From NCBI GenBank assembly GCA_000149265.1, contig CH003266.1, forward strand, positions 1,924,969 through 1,988,968: a stretch of DNA of 64,000 nt, written 5' to 3'. The notes under the pieces were generated by a model. That model ran no database searches and had not been told where the DNA came from. It saw nothing but the letters and a program-made list of their open reading frames with translations. Positions 10,225 through 20,899 of the stretch are shown piece by piece (the first letter of the stretch is position 1; every line of letters begins with the position of its first letter). This DNA is from Ciona savignyi (Eukaryota > Chordata > Ascidiacea > Phlebobranchia > Cionidae). The position numbers and the translations under genes are program-made.

Positions 10225-11214
10225 TTTGAACTTAAACGCAACCTACCGAAGTCTGAAGAGTGGATACGAAGATTTCAACCGAGCAGACCCTACTGTTCAC
10301 GAGAAAACAGAAGTCTGATCAAAGCAGAAGTCTGTTTAACTTTCTGCAGTAATCAAGTGAGCTAGAAGAATTGCTTTTGAATGAAGCTCACCGTTTATGT
10401 TTATTCAACATTTCCTTCAAGCATGATGAGGGAAAATTCAGCGACGATATCAAGCAAGCAAAGAGCCGCAAATCGTCGTTCAGCCATGTTGTTTTAACCA
10501 GTTGGTCACTCGACACCAAACTGGAAGGCTATGTTTGCCGGATAAAAGCAAGCAAATGTTCGAGTTTAAAGATTTTGAATCAGCGATGCTCTCAGTTTTT
10601 CAGAAGTTATGAAACTGAGCGAAGACTGATGTAGAAATCGACACCATTACACACCACATTTCTATATCACTGTGGAAAAGGTTTGAGTGTGGGCTATATA
10701 ATATTGCATTTGATTTAAATCCCGAGAAGGCACATATATATTTGCTAGAGTTTATGAGAACTCAATAATTCTGTTGTTTTTGCTATCGACTTGATATGTT
10801 ATGTTATATTGCTTGATTTACAAATGTCTATTTTCCGGGAAAATCAACCCGAAGAGATCACTGCGCAACCGCAAATCTATTATGTCTCTTTATTGCTTAA
10901 TATTACCGCCCAGGTTACTTAAGCAAATCGCTGCTATATGCGAAAACAGCCAAACGGCTTATATGTATCAAGCAAAAATATGAAAATAACAGCCCTATAA
11001 TGGCCTTTTGAGCAAAATGTGTTGCTGCATCGGGATTTTTAACAATTGCATTAAGCCAGAATCAACCTTTGACACATATATTCTCATTATTAACACACTC
11101 GTCTTACTAAAAATGTTTTGTATATTCTCTACTAACAAACTTTTAATATGAAACACATACATAATGTGGAAGAATGGACTTAATTTTGATTTTTCCTTTT
11201 AACGGTGGAAGGCA

Positions 11215-12025
11215 TGCAGCGGTTCGCCTTGTTTTCACTTCAATTCAAACATCCGCGATAAGATGGACGTCATCCACTTGAAACTGCATTATGGCGCCAG
11301 CTATTGCCGGTCAGTGTTGTTTGATCTCTGGAAATCATTATGACGTCAGTTATTGCTCGGAGTTTGCTGGATTTTGATGGGGTTCCCGTGGGAAAGACCA
11401 GCTAATGGGTCTATTTTGGGCGAACAATCACACGAGATGTTGTCGCAAGAGTGAGAAGCAGAGAATCTATAAGTGGTTTTGGAGAGAAAAGATTACATGA
11501 ATAAGACCAAAAACGGGCATCATGCAGTTTTCTCTTAGGGATTGGAGCACCAGATAAATACGGATGTTTGAACGTCAGAAAGGGACTGACTGACAGAGAG
11601 GAGAGAGGGAACGAGGCTGAGACCGAGGTGACTGCCACCTGGCGCGTTAAGCGCTAGGTTATCGAGACTTTGTGGCATAGTTGACAGAAGGAACAAGACA
11701 AAAGTCGCTTCTGCCGGAATAAACAAAGAACGAGTTGACAAGCCGCAAAGGAAAACGAACTGTCTATTAAACGCATCGCGCAGTTATTCCGACGCCAGTC
11801 GGTTCCGCGAATCGATTCCCGAGTAAAGTGCGTTGATTTATTCGAGTGTTCATATTAACAACGTTTGACAATAAACTAACCAATCGGTTCAACCAGCGTG
11901 GACTCGATCTTTGGAAGTCGGATATCGGAGTCAGCATATATATTCGAGCCACACAGAGGGCAAATCTACCCTCGACTAACGTCGAACGTTGCAGTTAACC
12001 TACCGCAAACACGTCAAACGTTGCA
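11215..12025 (+). repeat. 3' LTR
   Basis: 811 bp, almost identical to the 5' LTR. A weak purine-rich stretch (GGTGGAAGGCA) precedes it as the possible polypurine tract. It ends about 30 bp upstream of the putative TATA element of the peptide gene. Confidence 0.95.
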
Positions 12026-12056
12026 TTTCACTCCGGATGCATCGGCATATTTGAAG

Positions 12057-12068
12057 TATTAATATACC
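12057..12068 (+). promoter_or_regulatory. Putative TATA element of the left peptide gene
   Basis: TATTAATATACC about 35 bp upstream of the ATG at 12093. It is conserved in the inverted paralogue (TATATTAATA at 21961-21970, minus strand). The LTR lies immediately upstream. Confidence 0.45.
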
Positions 12069-12092
12069 ATCTACCAGTCCGTCTCTGCACAC

Positions 12093-12311
12093 ATGAAGAT
12101 TACCAAGATGAAAGCAGTTACAGCTATTGTTCTCGTACTCTGTCTCTTTCTGGCTTTTGAAGCCGAAGCTTGCTGGAAGCCCTCAACCATCCGGGGTCGT
12201 CGCCGAAGATGCTTGAATTCGGTCGCTGCAGAATCACTCGAAGACCTCGCTCAGCAACTGAACATGTTCGAAAGTGCATCAAAAGATACCCCGCGCAAGG
12301 GCTCATTTTGA
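12093..12311 (+). CDS. Secreted peptide precursor, 72 aa, copy A
   Basis: Not recognised as a known family. Signal peptide of about 26 residues (hydrophobic TAIVLVLCLFLAF, then EAEA), then Cys27-Trp28-Lys-Pro-Ser-Thr-Ile-Arg-Gly35, four Arg (36-39), Cys40, and an acidic tail predicted helical (ESLEDLAQQLNMFE). Gly followed by tetra-Arg is a typical prohormone-convertase cleavage plus amidation signal, so a short CWKPSTIR-amide product is possible; alternatively Cys27 and Cys40 form a disulfide across an uncleaved basic loop. Single exon as seen, short 5' UTR. The 21716-21934 copy has identical residues 5-40, supporting a real selected protein. It ends two codons later than copy B because the stop became TCA. 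Neuropeptide versus antimicrobial role is unresolved. Confidence 0.8.
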   Translation: MKITKMKAVTAIVLVLCLFLAFEAEACWKPSTIRGRRRRCLNSVAAESLEDLAQQLNMFESASKDTPRKGSF

Positions 12312-13220
12312 TTTAAAATCTTAGAAAAGTTTTTTTGCGTGACGTGATTAACTCGTTTCGTCGAATAAATTGAACTAAAATATTTTTGAATTATTATATA
12401 ATCAAAGAATGTTTTACTAAAAGATTTCGTTGGCGGAAAAGACTTTCTCGACTTAAAAAACGACAAGTGGTTTCACCATCGCTTACTTTATTTTCGGCAT
12501 ACAAAAACGGGCTTTGGAATGAATATAATTGTCGTGTACTCAAAGCAGGGCATATGAGAAAAAATGTTCAAACGCACAATTATGATTTTTTCTAACCGAG
12601 CCAAGTTTCGAATCTGTGATGGGCTAGACACAAGGACCGTTTTTTGTACAGAAGTTGGTATATGTATCGGTCGCGTTAACGATTTGGCCACATGACCGTA
12701 CCAAACGCACAATTATGACTGGTTGGTCGGTTAATTCAATTAGAGGTGGCGCCGTCAAGCGCCTCAAAGCAATAATCAATCAGATATTGAGGTTGTTTTG
12801 CTGTACCGAATAAAAGCATGTACACGCTAATTGAACTTCCAAAAACTTACAAAATTAAGCAAAACAGTTATCGTTATGTGACTTCAAAACGTTCGCCATT
12901 ATGACGCATTAGGAACAGAGTTTTTATTTAATTGTAGTTTTAAATTTTTGTATAACTTTATGTGTGGCAAACCAGATATATTTTAACTTATAGAATTTAG
13001 TGAACTTGAGAACGTGCCTTATGAAACATTATTAGGATGCAACGAGCAGCTTTACCCTTCACGTTATTTTAATACGCGGGCGACATACGCGCTCTTGTTA
13101 CTGCCGTCCTAACACTTCGACAGATACAAACGATATGACTTATGGTTGGTGGAATTATTCGTTTAAACTTACGTTTTAGCGAACCAGCCATTTGTTTATC
13201 AACGTACTTGGTAAATCAGA

Positions 13221-13735
13221 ACCCGTTTTTCATGTGTTCGCCAGACGAATAAATAAGCAAAGCACCTTGTTTTTTTGGTATAAAGGCTCAATTCCAGGTA
13301 ATAGACTCGGTGAACACAAAATGGATAACTTACAATAAACCATTTCAAGAAAAAATGGCCAGATACCAATCAGAGGATATTAGATTAAAAAGTTTCAATT
13401 TACTCACTTAATAATCCGATTTGAAATATAACTGAACGCAAATAAATCTTTTACATCCGCATTTGCATAATTAAGGCGTTCTAATATCAAAAGGGAATTT
13501 TAATCGCTTAAATCCTGGCGAGTTTCAAAGCTTGTAAACGGAATTGAAAGGCACATCAAACAGGACGTGATGCGATAGAAACATAGTTGGCTGGTATAAA
13601 TTCAGCATTGACATAGGACTTCTAGCCATTCAAACCATAGTTTCGGTGTGTAATTTAGGACAGTGTTCTCAACGGTGGTAGTAAAGCTGTACAGCAAAGC
13701 AAGATATTTGCCTAAAAACTGTTAAAAGTTTAACG
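13221..13735. other. Spacer upstream of the multi-pass membrane gene
   Basis: AT-rich; nothing recognisable beyond the expected promoter of the gene starting at 13736. Confidence 0.4.
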
Positions 13736-16700
13736 ATGCTTACACAAATATCAGTGTTATATTTGTCGATGCTAATATCAGCATCATGCACCAGCATTAT
13801 AATCTGCGGGCTGGTGATAATCTACCATATTTGGTTTCGACGAAACGGTGGACAAAAACCCTCGTCAGGCTCAAGCATTCTTGCTGTAACCCAGGACCAA
13901 GGTAAATTATATTTATTCCAAATAAATAAGCGATTACGCACAACACAGCAAAATTTGTCCGACAGATTAGTTTGGTAATTACGTGTGTCACCTATCAACC
14001 GACGGGTTTCAGGTACGAAACTAGTCGCTAGATAGACGTTTGTGTTCTTAGGCAAGGCACTTAACAGACATTGCCTGAACCCAGCGGATTAGTGGGTGCT
14101 ACTAAATTGTAGGAACAAGTAAGTCTCATACTTAACACACTGCAATAGCTCCGGTAACCCGACGATGGGCGGCGAGGTGATCTGATGATTGCCCATGTGA
14201 TAACCCCCTTGGTTTTTCCATTAACGGGGATAAACACGAATATCCTATCCTATATTCTACTTAACAAATTTTAGTGTTGTTGCAAGTTCTAATTGTATTC
14301 GGGTTTCTACAGACAACTGGCTTACCGAGATAATTGACCGAGATCTAGGTTCAGTGTTGCACACTGATTGTATCCAGCATATGAAAGAAGATAAAGAAAG
14401 CGATATTGAGCACAATTATTCGTATCGCTGTTATTCAAATGGCTTTCCAACTTTGTTTAGCTTTATACTTACTATGGGTAAGAATGAGTGCAATTTTTAA
14501 GTTTGTTTTAATCGGGCCAGAATTTAAACCTGTGATAGGTCTGTCACATGAAAGGTATGATTATGTAGAATGTGGTATTAATGAGTTGTTTGCGCTTTAA
14601 AATTATTAATTTTTTACCTTTTATCGCCATCCATGCGGTGTTACAAAATGGCAAAACCTAATTATTACTAACACTATAGTAAATCTTTTAATGGGTTTAG
14701 GTGTCATCTGTAAGTCGAATAAGTACTTCATTTAAAGATCTTATAAATGTTGAAAATTTTTATTGTATATAGCTCAAAAGTTTGTCTTATATCAAAAAAG
14801 GTTCCATGTTAGATGTGGTAGGATGTCATATAATTCAATCTGCAAATAACTAGAAAGTGTCAACCACGTGTTTAACCACCACTATTTGTAAAACACATGT
14901 TGTATGCCATATATTCATGCTACAGGGTCCCTAACCACAATTTGTATTTTATACACCGTGTATATAGTTTGTTTCTGCAAGCATAAACGCATGGGTCCCA
15001 TAGTTAACCAACCAAACTTATTTTCCATGTGCAGTTAAATAAAAGATAAACGTCTAAAATTTACGAACATTTCACCACAAATATTTTAAATTAAAGCTTC
15101 TTTTCAAGCACTGTAGTGAAATAAGGCTAAATTCCCAAAACAGCCCGATTTATTTTTTAATGGTTTCAAGAAATTCCCCTGGGTTTAGTAGATGAGTTTC
15201 TGTTTTTAAAAGTGACTTATGTTATGGAACAATTTTTAAAGTTTTAATCTGACTTGTAGACTGCTTATTAGAGATGTCAGTTCGATATGGCATGTCTGTT
15301 ACAATCGTAACTCAAGAACATTTCTTCGTTTTCTAGGAAATTACCCTAAGTAAATGTTTTCTATTTTTTAATTGGCACAGAGTGTCTAATGGTCTAACAT
15401 TTCACTGAATCTGATCAAAATTAGAGAAGCCGTTCAAGCGCTATGCCCCCAAAAGCTAATTTACTAGAAAAAAAACGTTTTGGTTTTTAACGTCTTATGG
15501 GAATTCCCCTGGATTCATTACCCAAAATTTTGGTTTCTGCATATCTAAACTCATGTTGTCTATAACAAATACCAAAGTTTGATTTCGATTCCATTAATCC
15601 TTTTGGTAGATGTCGGGGCGATATGGCATGCTTGTCACAATCATGTTTTGAGAACATATCCTATTTTTCGGGTATTTCCTTAGGTAATTTTATTATTTCT
15701 TCTAAGTGTTAAATCAGTGACTAATGCACTTACATTCCATGAAATCTGATTCAAATTGTGACAGCCGTTCAAGCGCTATGCCCAAAATAGGCTATTTTTT
15801 AGAAAAAAAATAGCGTTTTGGTTTTTAACATCCCAGGGGAATTCCCCTTGATTAACTGCCCAAAATTTTGGTTTCTGCATATCTAAACCATGTTGTCTAA
15901 AAAATGTCCAATTTTCATTGCGATTCCATTACTCTTTCTGGTAGATGTTGAGGCGACATGGTATGCCTGTCACAATCATGATTTCAGTACAAAATCGATT
16001 TTTTAAGGTAATTCCCTAGGTAATTTTTTTATTTCTTTTAAGGGTTAAATTAGTCACTAACACACTTACTTTTCACCAAATATGATTCAAATTAGAGCAG
16101 CCGTTCAAGCGCTATGCCACAAAAAGCTAAATTTTTCATAAAAAATACCGTTTTGGTTTTTAACCTCCCAGTGGAATTCCCCTTGATTTATTACCCAAAA
16201 TTTTGGTTTCTGCATATCTAGACCATGTTGTCTAACAAATGACTAAGTTTCATTGCGATTCCATTTTTCCTTCTGGCAGATGTCGGGGCGCCATGCCATG
16301 CCTGTCAAACCTTTAACGAAAAAAAAAAAAAAAACGGACAAAAACAATATGTGTCCCATTTTTCCAAATGGGACCCATAATTATATGCAAAAACTTATAT
16401 TTAACCACATATTAAACGCTTTGCTTTAACTGCTTTAATTGTATGAACTTATAGAGATTAAGTGACAGGCAAACTTATATATGTATATTTATACAACAAT
16501 TGTTAAGCTCATGCACGCACTTTGGTTTATGGACAGGTTATTTCGTATATGGGTCATACTTGATGAGCTACAGGCAAATTGAGTTTACGCAGGTCGCGAA
16601 CAAGTCAGACACCACAAGATCACTATTTGAAGATAGTTTGTGTTTTGTGAAGGTATATGCCTGCGTTGTTAAGTTGTGCATAACTATTTTTGTGAGATTT

Positions 16701-18618
16701 ACTGGGAAATTCAAGTTTGTATTTGCAGTACAGCACATCATTCGCTTTCCACATAGCTTCGATTAGCTCATGCGGTGTCGCTTGCATTCGTTGTTTTTCA
16801 GACAGGAGGTAAGGCTTTGCTACCACCTTAATGTAAACTGCAGTTATCCCAGAGATTTGTTCTTGTCATTGATTTTAAATCGTTGTCAACTTGATCCTTT
16901 CTTATTCTACAGGTATCTTGGGCTGTTATACTTTCTTCAAGCATGTATTGCCATTATAGTATCGATAATCATCACACTATTCTCCCTTCTTTTTCATAAT
17001 CAGAGGTAAGCATATTTTTCCATTAGGTGCAACATATTTATATTTTAATATTTATATATATATTTTGTGGTAGTAAATATAATACCCTGACCGATTATCT
17101 CGTTGGGTAAGTCGGTCGCCTTTCAGCTGAGGAGATACAGGTTCGAAACTGGGCACTAGCTATACGGTTGTGACCTTGCGCGAGGCATATGGCGGAGATT
17201 GTCTGAATTCAGTGCATTACCAAAATTAAAGTAACGTCTTAATCATACACAACACACTGTAATAGCTTCGGTAATCCGACGATGGGCGCGAGGTAAACCG
17301 ACGATTTCCCCATGTGATAACGCCCCTTGCGCTTTTCCAATTACCTGGATAAAGTTGATTTTCTTATCCTATCCTAATCTAATTGTAAAGTTTTCTCGTA
17401 AACCAAAGTGCAACGCAGAGCATATCTACTGTTAGACACAGGTTGTACCAACACTGGTAATTCATCTATCGTCCGTGCGTAGTCTATAGCTTATATAGGC
17501 CTATAGGAAAGTGATTGTTTATATTACATTCCCAATTGCGCAAATATTTAAGATACCAATTTCAAACGAATTTATTTATATACATACATACTGTATGCCA
17601 TTGATTAGAGTATTAGACTATATATTTGATTGGACTTTTTTGTTTTCATTTCATTTCTCTCATATAACAGTGATGTTGCCAAGATCCACTTATTTCTCTC
17701 ATCCTCGTATGTCGTGCTTTTCGTTGCACCAATGTTTCGAATATACGAGTACTGGACGACGGCAAAATCGGTCAAAAAATTCCAAATTATACTACCAGCC
17801 GATATTTCCCATCTCCAACGTCTGAAGAAAAGTCTTCTGGTTTCAACAATCATTGAATATATATGGTGGGGTTTATTTTGTATGTAAAGTTGACATAAGT
17901 ATAGGTTTCTAAGAAAATATACATATATATTGCTATTTAAAAGAAACAAAGTACAATCATCACTTTGACACTTTTTTTCAAGTGCAATCATCAATTTGAC
18001 ATTTTTATAAATATAGGCTACTGCAGGGTCACCCCTTTGCGAGTCGGTTGTCCATTACCACGTGATAATTTGCATCGTGAACCCAATAAAGATACTCGTT
18101 TACAAACTGTAAAGTTAGCCTGACATGTTCAAACAACAAAATAAAAACAAAAAGGTTGCAATATCTGATTTATATTTTCTTTATATTCACCTCAATAGCT
18201 TTTACGCAATAATAGCTTTTAGCAACTTTTGTTTTGTATTTTCAGTTATCTGCCAAACTGTATTCTTATTTTACTTCTACACTCCTTCGTCGATCAAAGC
18301 AATGCTGAAATGAACTTAAAACGATGTCTTGTAATTTACCCAGAGTGTAGCCTCCAGGATGACCCTGTAGTCGGTAACACCAGTGCAGTGTTAAGAAACG
18401 TTATCGCAGTGATTGCTATTTTAGGGGTAAGTCTTTGCAGCATGCAGCATATTCCAGATAACGCATACTGTACTTTCACATTACAGGGTATATGCTCGGG
18501 ATCTCAATTAGTTATAAATCTGCAGCAGTATTTTATTCCTGATCCGCTGGTCGTGTCTCGAAATAGACGGTTTCGCGACTCCCACGAATGCTACCTTGAA
18601 AGCTTTCGAACTAATTAA
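13736..18618 (+). CDS. Unidentified multi-pass membrane protein, 8 exons, 375 aa
   Basis: Exons joined by phase: 13736-13901, 14313-14477, 16537-16652, 16729-16808, 16913-17005, 17671-17865, 18246-18426 and 18487-18618 (TAA). All junctions keep one open frame. Six or seven hydrophobic spans are visible: VLYLSMLISAS...IIICGLVIIYH in exon 1, FPTLFSFILTM, FAFHIASI, YLGLLYFLQACIAIIVSIII, VVLFVAPMF, YLPNCILILLLH and VIAVIAILG. This suggests a GPCR-like or other polytopic protein, but no DRY, NPxxY or other diagnostic motif is seen. The exon 6 donor GTGGGG at 17866 is inferred; the stronger-looking GTATGT at 17880 would break the frame. The last intron (60 nt) is in frame without a stop, so it could be retained. 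The long second intron holds a 336-bp satellite; introns 1 and 5 hold SINEs. It sits between the two peptide-gene arms. Confidence 0.7.
13955..14262 (+). mobile_element. Cics-1-type SINE copy
   Basis: Full-length-like: head with GATTAGTTTGGTAATTACGT, B-box CAGGTACGAAACTAG, GAACCCAGCGGATTA, CAATAGCTCCGGTAACCCGA, and tail GGATAAACACGAATATCC. In intron 1 of the membrane-protein gene. Confidence 0.9.
15130..16320. repeat. 336-bp tandem repeat, about 3.5 copies
   Basis: GCCGTTCAAGCGCTATGCC recurs at 15429, 15764 and 16100 (spacing 335 and 336). GAATTCCCCT-like blocks recur near 15173, 15502, 15838 and 16175. Each unit also carries ATTTTGGTTTCTGCATATCT and a GTAGATG(T)CGGGGCGATATGGCATG-like segment. 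It ends in an A16 run. ATGGGTCCCAT near 14991 and ATGGGACCCAT near 16363 may mark the outer edges of a larger element. No ORF. Confidence 0.88.
17085..17385 (+). mobile_element. Cics-1-type SINE copy
   Basis: Head CTGACCGATTATCTCGTTGG, B box ACAGGTTCGAAACTGGGC, body CACTGTAATAGCTTCGGTAA, tail TTTTCTTATCCTATCCTAAT. In intron 5 of the membrane-protein gene. Confidence 0.9.
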
Positions 18619-20600
18619 CCATTATTCACTCCAATGCTTTAGGCGAATTGGTTTAGCTGTCTTATTACGTGACAAACTTAACGACGGAGTTTAAGAATGT
18701 TTTAAAGCGATATACATATATTCTACGAAGGTTAATTACGTATATGCAAATTTAATCCTTGACATGTGGTTCAATACATCCTAGTTTTAACCGTTTTCTT
18801 CTGTTTTTGAACGCACAAATAAAAACATTTGAAACCCCTTCTACGTACACGTCATTTAACCAAGCCTTATTAACACAATTTCATTTTACCAAGCTAGTAA
18901 TTATATTGCAGCCGCAGCTTTTCGGACCCGGTCGGGTTTGACTTGGTGCCTTTACAAAATGTTTTGACGTTTTTGATATATTTGTGACTGTGCAGCTACC
19001 ATACGAAATTTAAACTGGCTCAGACACTCCCGCAAGTTTGGATCAATTGGGATTATATTTAAATTTAGTGAAAGTTAAATGGGTAAAAGGGAAAAAAAGG
19101 GGTGCGATTTCTATAAAAAATTATAATTTGAATAATAACATGATCTAATCTAAAAAATACACACTATACTTTTTGGAGATGAATTATGTAGTTTACGGTG
19201 GATGTCAAAGTTAGAAACAAATAATCGAAGTGGGCAATGGGTTACGAAAGCAGGTCCAAACTGGAATTCGATGAGTAAAAAATATTGGACATTTTCTATG
19301 TGCGAATTTCAAGGTCTAGGAATTCCAAGTGAAGCTAGTTTGAATTAGCAAAACATGCCGGTGAATACGACACGAGCAATATACACAAACACTGCCATTT
19401 AAAAATAAAATAGTCATTAAAAGACTACGTTTATGTTCAAGATTTTATTTTATGCAAAAAAAACACAAAATTAATTAAAACGCATAATTAAAAACTTACG
19501 ATCTAAGTTTTAGTTTTGTTTAGTCGTGCTGTAGTTTAAATTTATTTTGTCAAGCATTAGTTATAGGCCTATGCTTTCAGCCGAAGTGTTTATTCACAAA
19601 TTTCATTATAAACCATATGAAGTAAGACCGATACAAGAGCCATCGGCGTCTTTTGATTTCCTGTTTAATTGCTTCAGTTTTCGCAACATATGTATAGTTA
19701 TAATGTCTTGTTGTTCAGCAATACAACATCCATTAACTTGTCTTAGAAAATCAGAAGTTTAAATATTTCAATTAATTTGTTGCGATATCGGTATGGTTAT
19801 GGGCGTACGGCATTGTATATTTACTTTGACATGTTTAAATACTAACATGAATTAAGGCGGTGAAAAATTGCTGCTAAGCAGTGTAGAATGATGGGTGTCT
19901 TAAAATCACATTAAGTGATATATTCACGACTATCGTCAGGTCAATTGTTAGAGAAATGTGTGTGTTGCCGCATTTATCGGTGTCATCTAAATATTTTTAT
20001 ACGAAAGGGGGGCATAAGATAATGTGTATTTAAGACATCTTGGACTTTAGATTTATTTACTTAATTCGGACCATAAATTGTCAAAACTAACTTACGAATG
20101 TGTCTGCCATTTACCTAAATTTGTGATATTGGTGGCCAACTATATCGGGTAACACAAATAACGAATAAACAGGAATAACGAAATTGGACACTAACAGCGG
20201 TAATATAAAGAAATTATCCAGCGGCAAAACACAGTCCGTTTTAGATCTCTAAATAACGTAATTAATAAAAGTCACTCCGGTTGGTTCAACCTTACGTTAA
20301 AAATGACGGGATCCATCCAGTAAAACATGTTTGTAAATGGCTTAGTTCGTACTCCGATGCTGAATTTATACCAGCAACTTAACTATAGGTTAGGCTCCCA
20401 GTACGTTATGCTTACGGACGGCTTCCATTTATTCGGATTTTGAATTACGCGTCATTACTCCAACGTGTAGTTTTATGGTAGAAGTTACGGAAAAGGTGGC
20501 GGGATCAAATTTTGAGAATGGCGGTTTTTAAAATTGTGATTATAAACTTAACTATAGCTAGACGTTGCGAAAAACGTGGTTTTAGTGGTAAAATACGGGA
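18619..20600. other. About 2 kb without a recognisable gene
   Basis: AT-rich; only short ORFs without family resemblance. No clear repeats or RNA genes seen. Confidence 0.5.
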
Positions 20601-20619
20601 AGAAGCTGTGTGGCATCAA

Positions 20620-20820
20620 GTTGCGGATACTATTCTTCCCGATATTACAATTTGTTGAGTATCGGCCTACTTTTAATGACGAAAATCTTTTTTATATGTT
20701 TTTGGCTACAGAGGATGCAGTTTAAAAAGAGAGGAATGGTTTCAAAAAAATTAAAGATTGTCGTCATTAAAAGAAGGCCAATACCGAACAAATTGTAGTA
20801 CCGGGTATCGTCCTCAAAAG
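20620..20820. repeat. Imperfect fold-back (hairpin) of about 200 bp
   Basis: Left arm from about 20646 (ACAATTTGTTGAGTATCGGC, then CTACTTTTAATGACG). It is complementary to the right arm ending near 20798 (CGTCATTAAAAGAAGGCCAA, then TACCGAACAAATTGTA), with a loop of about 50 bp. Weaker pairing continues outward on both sides. Immediately to the right, AGCCATACAGCTTTTAC occurs twice, 24 bp apart (20847 and 20871). Confidence 0.85.
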
Positions 20821-20899
20821 GAAAAAGGATTCCCTTCGGGTATACTAGCCATACAGCTTTTACACATAGAAGCCATACAGCTTTTACCCGTATTTCACT

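Larger units (their letters stand above)
9397..12025 (+). mobile_element. Non-autonomous LTR retrotransposon, 2.6 kb, very young
   Basis: Two nearly identical LTRs (9397-10205 and 11215-12025) starting TGCAGCGG and ending GTTGCA. They are flanked by the 5-bp target duplication TTTCA (9392-9396 and 12026-12030). A primer-binding site follows the first LTR. The internal part is only about 1 kb and shows no gag, protease, reverse transcriptase or integrase, so it must depend on enzymes from elsewhere. The empty site is preserved in the inverted paralogue near 21990-22010, where GTTTCACTCC is uninterrupted. Mobilisation by a Ty3/gypsy- or BEL-type relative is a guess. Confidence 0.95.
9210..13220. 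repeat. Left arm of an inverted duplication (peptide-gene unit), interrupted by an LTR element
   Basis: Without the LTR element (9397-12025) this arm is about 1.3 kb and matches the reverse complement of roughly 20900-22180. Shared landmarks include TTGGCATTACCA, TTTGCACTGTTCTTC, TTCTAACGGATATCAGATGC, the whole peptide ORF, and GTTATCGTTATGTGACTTC with GCCTTATAAAACATTATT-like blocks. Divergence is moderate outside the ORF. Arm ends are approximate. Confidence 0.88.

Noticed and set aside
10371-10634. 87-residue ORF in the LTR element interior as a gag remnant
   Set aside because: No zinc knuckle, capsid or other gag feature; composition looks random.
17605-17994. 129-residue minus-strand ORF
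   Set aside because: Antisense of exon 6 of the multi-pass membrane gene, whose plus-strand frame fits splice phases on both sides.
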